From CAWIMX01 sp963792785 (GTDB taxonomy: Bacteria; Acidobacteriota; Vicinamibacteria; Vicinamibacterales; CAVVIG01), in the NCBI GenBank assembly GCA_963792785.1, contig CAWBXO010000001.1:186001-250000 (forward strand): DNA of 64,000 bases, read 5' to 3'. The notes below the pieces were generated by a model. That model was not told where the DNA came from, made no database searches, and saw only the letters and a list, made by a program, of their open reading frames with translations. Each line of letters begins with the position of its first letter. The stretch's first letter is position 1. The translations under genes were made by a program, and so were the position numbers. Positions 61,743 through 64,000 of this stretch are shown here, piece after piece.

Positions 61743-62824
61743 CCACCGGCGCGTTCGACGCCGCGCGCCGGGTGCTGGTCGACGCGGCGGCCGCGGGCGT
61801 CACGCCGGGCGCGTCCGCGGAGATCGGCGATTCCGGAGGCACGCGCTGGCGGACGACCGTGGGCGCGCGCACGGTCGAGCCCGGCGCCCCGCCGGTCGCC
61901 GAGGACACCCCGTACGACCTGGCCTCGCTCACCAAGCCGCTGGCCACGGCGACGCTCATCGTGGATCTGGCGGCGCGCGGCGACATCGATCTCGATCGGC
62001 CGTTCGCCGACTACAGCGTGGCGTGGCGCGGCGCGGACCGGGAGGCCGTCACGGTGCGCGACCTCCTCGAGCACGCGTCGGGCTTGCCGGCGCGGCTGCT
62101 CGATCTGCCCCCGGAAGGCCGGACGGCCTTCGAGCACGACATCGGCCACACGCCGCTCGAATACGCGCCGCGCGCGGCGTCCGTCTACAGCGATCTCGGG
62201 TTCATCCTCCTCGGCTTCCTCGCCGCGGACGCGGCCGCCCGCCCGCTCGACGAGGCGTTCGCGGACGTCCGGCGCGCCGTCGCCGCCGCCGAACCCGACG
62301 CGGCGCGCGGGCCGCTGCAGTTCGCCACGCCCGGCGCGCGCGTGGCCGGTGCGGCGCCGACCGATCCGCTCGACGACGACCGGCGGCGCGGCCGCCGGCT
62401 CGAAGGCGAAGTGCACGACAGCTACGGCGCCGCGCTCGGCGGCATCGCGGGCCACACGGGCCTCTTCGGGACCGTCGTGAACGTGGGCGCGTTCGCGCGG
62501 GCCGTGTTGCGCGCCGCCCGCGGAGACGAGCGGGTCGGCCCTCCCCTCTCCCCCGCGCTCGTCCGGCAGGCGACGACGCGTTCGCGCGTGCCCGGCAGCT
62601 CGCGCGCGCTCGGCTGGGACACGATGCTGCCGACCTCGTCCTGCGGAACGCGGATGAGCGCGAGCGCGTTCGGCCACGCCGGCTTCACCGGCACGTCGGT
62701 CTGGATCGATCCGGCGCGCGATCGCTATGTCGTGCTGCTGACGAACCGTGTGTGCGGCGGAGGGACGAGCGAAGCGATGCAGCGCGTGCGCCGGGCCTTC
62801 CACGACGCACTTGCCGACGTGTGA
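61739..62824 (+). CDS. Class C beta-lactamase-like serine hydrolase
   Basis: A 361-residue penicillin-binding-protein-like hydrolase. The nucleophile motif is SLTK at about residues 62-65 (YDLASLTKPLATATL), then YSD in SVYSDLGFILLGF as the Tyr-x-Asn-type motif. GHAGFTGTSVWIDP lies where the KTG-type motif is expected. No clear signal sequence is present from the GTG start at 61739, so it could be cytosolic or start elsewhere. By position after murQ and GHL10 it may trim peptidoglycan peptides; esterase activity is also possible. Confidence 0.82.
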   Translation: MTTGAFDAARRVLVDAAAAGVTPGASAEIGDSGGTRWRTTVGARTVEPGAPPVAEDTPYDLASLTKPLATATLIVDLAARGDIDLDRPFADYSVAWRGADREAVTVRDLLEHASGLPARLLDLPPEGRTAFEHDIGHTPLEYAPRAASVYSDLGFILLGFLAADAAARPLDEAFADVRRAVAAAEPDAARGPLQFATPGARVAGAAPTDPLDDDRRRGRRLEGEVHDSYGAALGGIAGHTGLFGTVVNVGAFARAVLRAARGDERVGPPLSPALVRQATTRSRVPGSSRALGWDTMLPTSSCGTRMSASAFGHAGFTGTSVWIDPARDRYVVLLTNRVCGGGTSEAMQRVRRAFHDALADV

Positions 62825-62859
62825 AGTTCCGGGACGGCCGGCCGGTGGGCGCGGGCGTC

Positions 62860-63570
62860 CTAACGCTGTGGAGGCGAGGAGGGCCCCTGCGGCAGCCCAC
62901 CAGGACGAATGCCGAGCGGCCCCGAACGGCCAGGGCCGCCAGGCGGCTGTCCGGCGCCGGGCCCGCGTCCGCCCGGGCCGCGGCCGGTGCCGGGGTTGAC
63001 CGGCTGCCCGCGCGCGCCGCCGCGCTGGCCGTTCCCTGCCGGCTGGCCGCCGACGCCCGGGACCGCGCCGGTCGGCCCGCCGGCGGCGCCCGGCGCCTGC
63101 GTGCGTTGCGCCGGCATGAACACCCACTCGTTGTAGTGGTTCCGTCCGTTGTAGAGGCGCAGCGATTCGGCCGTGCTCTTGCTGGTCACGCCGATGATCG
63201 CGCCGCCCGCCGTGTCGCCGAGCCGCGCCTGCACCTGCTGCGTCGCGGCGGGCTGCGAGGCGCCGCCGGCCGTCGTGGTGGCCGTGACAATCGCGAAGTC
63301 GTCGTTGGTGATCGGATCCTTGTACTTCTTGCGCAGGAAGCGCTGCTCGACCAGGAAGTCGAGGGTCGGTGGCGCGGCGTTGGCGACCTGCCGCTGGTAG
63401 AGCATCAGGGCGTGGGCGTACTGTTCGCCGCGGAAGATCAGCTCCGCTTCCTTCTCGCGCTGTGCCGTCGTCTTCCAGACCGGCATCGCGACGGAGAGCA
63501 TGATGCCCATTACCGCCAGCGCCACGAGCAGCGCCGCCATCGCATAGCCGCCTTGACCCCGTAAGTTCAT
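62860..63570 (-). CDS. Type II secretion/type IV pilus pseudopilin-like protein
   Basis: A 236-residue prepilin-like protein. GQGGYAMAALLVALAVMGIML at about residues 4-24 is the N-terminal helix after the Gly cleavage site, but the fifth mature residue is Ala instead of the usual Glu. The middle (WKTTAQREKEAELIFRGEQYAHAL, RKKYKDPITNDDFAIV) resembles GspG-like pseudopilins. The last 75 residues are Gly/Pro/Gln-rich (GGQPAGNGQRGG), probably disordered. No other secretion genes are visible. The next gene starts divergently, a few bases away. Confidence 0.75.
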   Translation of the reverse strand: MNLRGQGGYAMAALLVALAVMGIMLSVAMPVWKTTAQREKEAELIFRGEQYAHALMLYQRQVANAAPPTLDFLVEQRFLRKKYKDPITNDDFAIVTATTTAGGASQPAATQQVQARLGDTAGGAIIGVTSKSTAESLRLYNGRNHYNEWVFMPAQRTQAPGAAGGPTGAVPGVGGQPAGNGQRGGARGQPVNPGTGRGPGGRGPGAGQPPGGPGRSGPLGIRPGGLPQGPSSPPQR

Positions 63571-63594
63571 GTGACTAAGATGCTTATAGCCTTG

Positions 63595-64000
63595 ATGATA
63601 CCACGCCGCCCGCTGCTGGTCGCTGCTCTTGCCGCTGTTGCGGCGCTTGTCGCCGCTGCCGGCTGCGACCGGGTGCCGCTGCTGGCGCCGTCGGGATCGA
63701 GCATCACGCTCACCGCGTCGGCCAATGTGCTGCCCGCGAACGGAACGACGACGCTCATCGCGCAGGTCATCGAAGCATCCGGCACGCCGCCGCAGACCGG
63801 GACGCACGTCACCTTTACGACGACGCTCGGCACGATCCGGCCGGACAACGCCAGCACCGACGTCAACGGCCAGGTCCATGTGACGTTCGACGCCGGCGCC
63901 GCCTCCGGCACGGCGACGATTACGGCGATCTCCGGCGGCGCCGGCGGTGGGACAACGGGCAGCGGCACATCGACGACAGCGGGCACCTCGAACCAGATCA
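63595..64000 (+). CDS. Ig-like (Big_1-type) lipoprotein, 3' end cut off
   Basis: The visible 135 residues begin with a signal ending in AAAGC, a lipobox with Cys24, then a bacterial Ig-like domain: ITLTASANVLPANGTTTLIA, VIEASGTPPQTGTHVTFTTT and NASTDVNGQVHVTF. A Gly/Thr-rich linker (SGGAGGGTTGSGTSTTAG) follows, and the chain continues beyond the window. Similar proteins act as surface or adhesion modules. The ATG at 63595 is used; in-frame ATG 63580 and GTG 63571 would add a few residues. Confidence 0.75.
   Translation, partial: MIPRRPLLVAALAAVAALVAAAGCDRVPLLAPSGSSITLTASANVLPANGTTTLIAQVIEASGTPPQTGTHVTFTTTLGTIRPDNASTDVNGQVHVTFDAGAASGTATITAISGGAGGGTTGSGTSTTAGTSNQI

Overview
The window is a very GC-rich bacterial chromosome segment, densely packed with housekeeping genes. 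It most likely comes from Acidobacteriota, probably the Vicinamibacteria side. This is an inference from three things: a PadR regulator paired with an ADOP-type (acidobacterial duplicated orphan permease) transporter, an alternative complex III (ACIII) cluster, and a Gram-negative envelope gene set (lptB, lptC-lptA, lptF-lptG, tol-pal). Start and stop codons overlap (ATGA or GTGA) at many gene junctions. I saw no rRNA, tRNA, CRISPR array, IS element or prophage.

Layout. 0-6.1 kb: a cut-off peptide-binding lipoprotein and mutS on the minus strand, then tsaB, rimI, a DUF465 protein, psd and pssA. 6.2-9.2 kb: the ADOP permease and its PadR regulator. 9.3-15.2 kb: an ACIII operon (cytochrome c, actA, actB1, actB2, actC, actD) on the minus strand, diverging from a PQQ dehydrogenase with a haem c domain (15.4-17.2 kb). 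17.6-22.6 kb: a 1289-residue NtrY-like kinase and a BamB-like beta-propeller. 22.7-30.9 kb: guaA, dnaE, accA, recJ. 30.9-33.8 kb: an lptC-lptA fusion and lptB. 33.9-40.3 kb: rpoN, hpf, hprK, rapZ, EIIA, HPr and EI, a regulatory PTS next to sigma-54. 40.3-42.3 kb: a cupin, a Cys/Met-metabolism PLP enzyme and ssb. 42.4-47.5 kb: a complete tol-pal operon on the minus strand. 47.6-55.4 kb: recN, miaB, a bifunctional nuclease, parA, parB and an lptF-lptG fusion. 55.5-59.4 kb: a secreted PHP protein, metK and a xerC/D recombinase. 59.5-62.8 kb: murQ, a GHL10 glycosidase-like protein and a serine hydrolase, plausibly a peptidoglycan-recycling group. 62.9-64 kb: a pseudopilin and a cut-off Ig-like lipoprotein.

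Two features go beyond ordinary gene content. First, 23160-30498 carries about 47 single-base indels in four essential genes. Nearly all sit at codon third positions, usually as two alternative third bases standing side by side. That looks like two strains merged by a consensus caller rather than biology. Removing the indels gives intact proteins of normal length. Second, many intergenic gaps hold short, locus-specific repeat words arranged as a forward array followed by the same word inverted. The same words recur at distant loci, and some have entered coding ends or even the middle of a gene. This family of palindromic arrays is the best candidate here for something undescribed.
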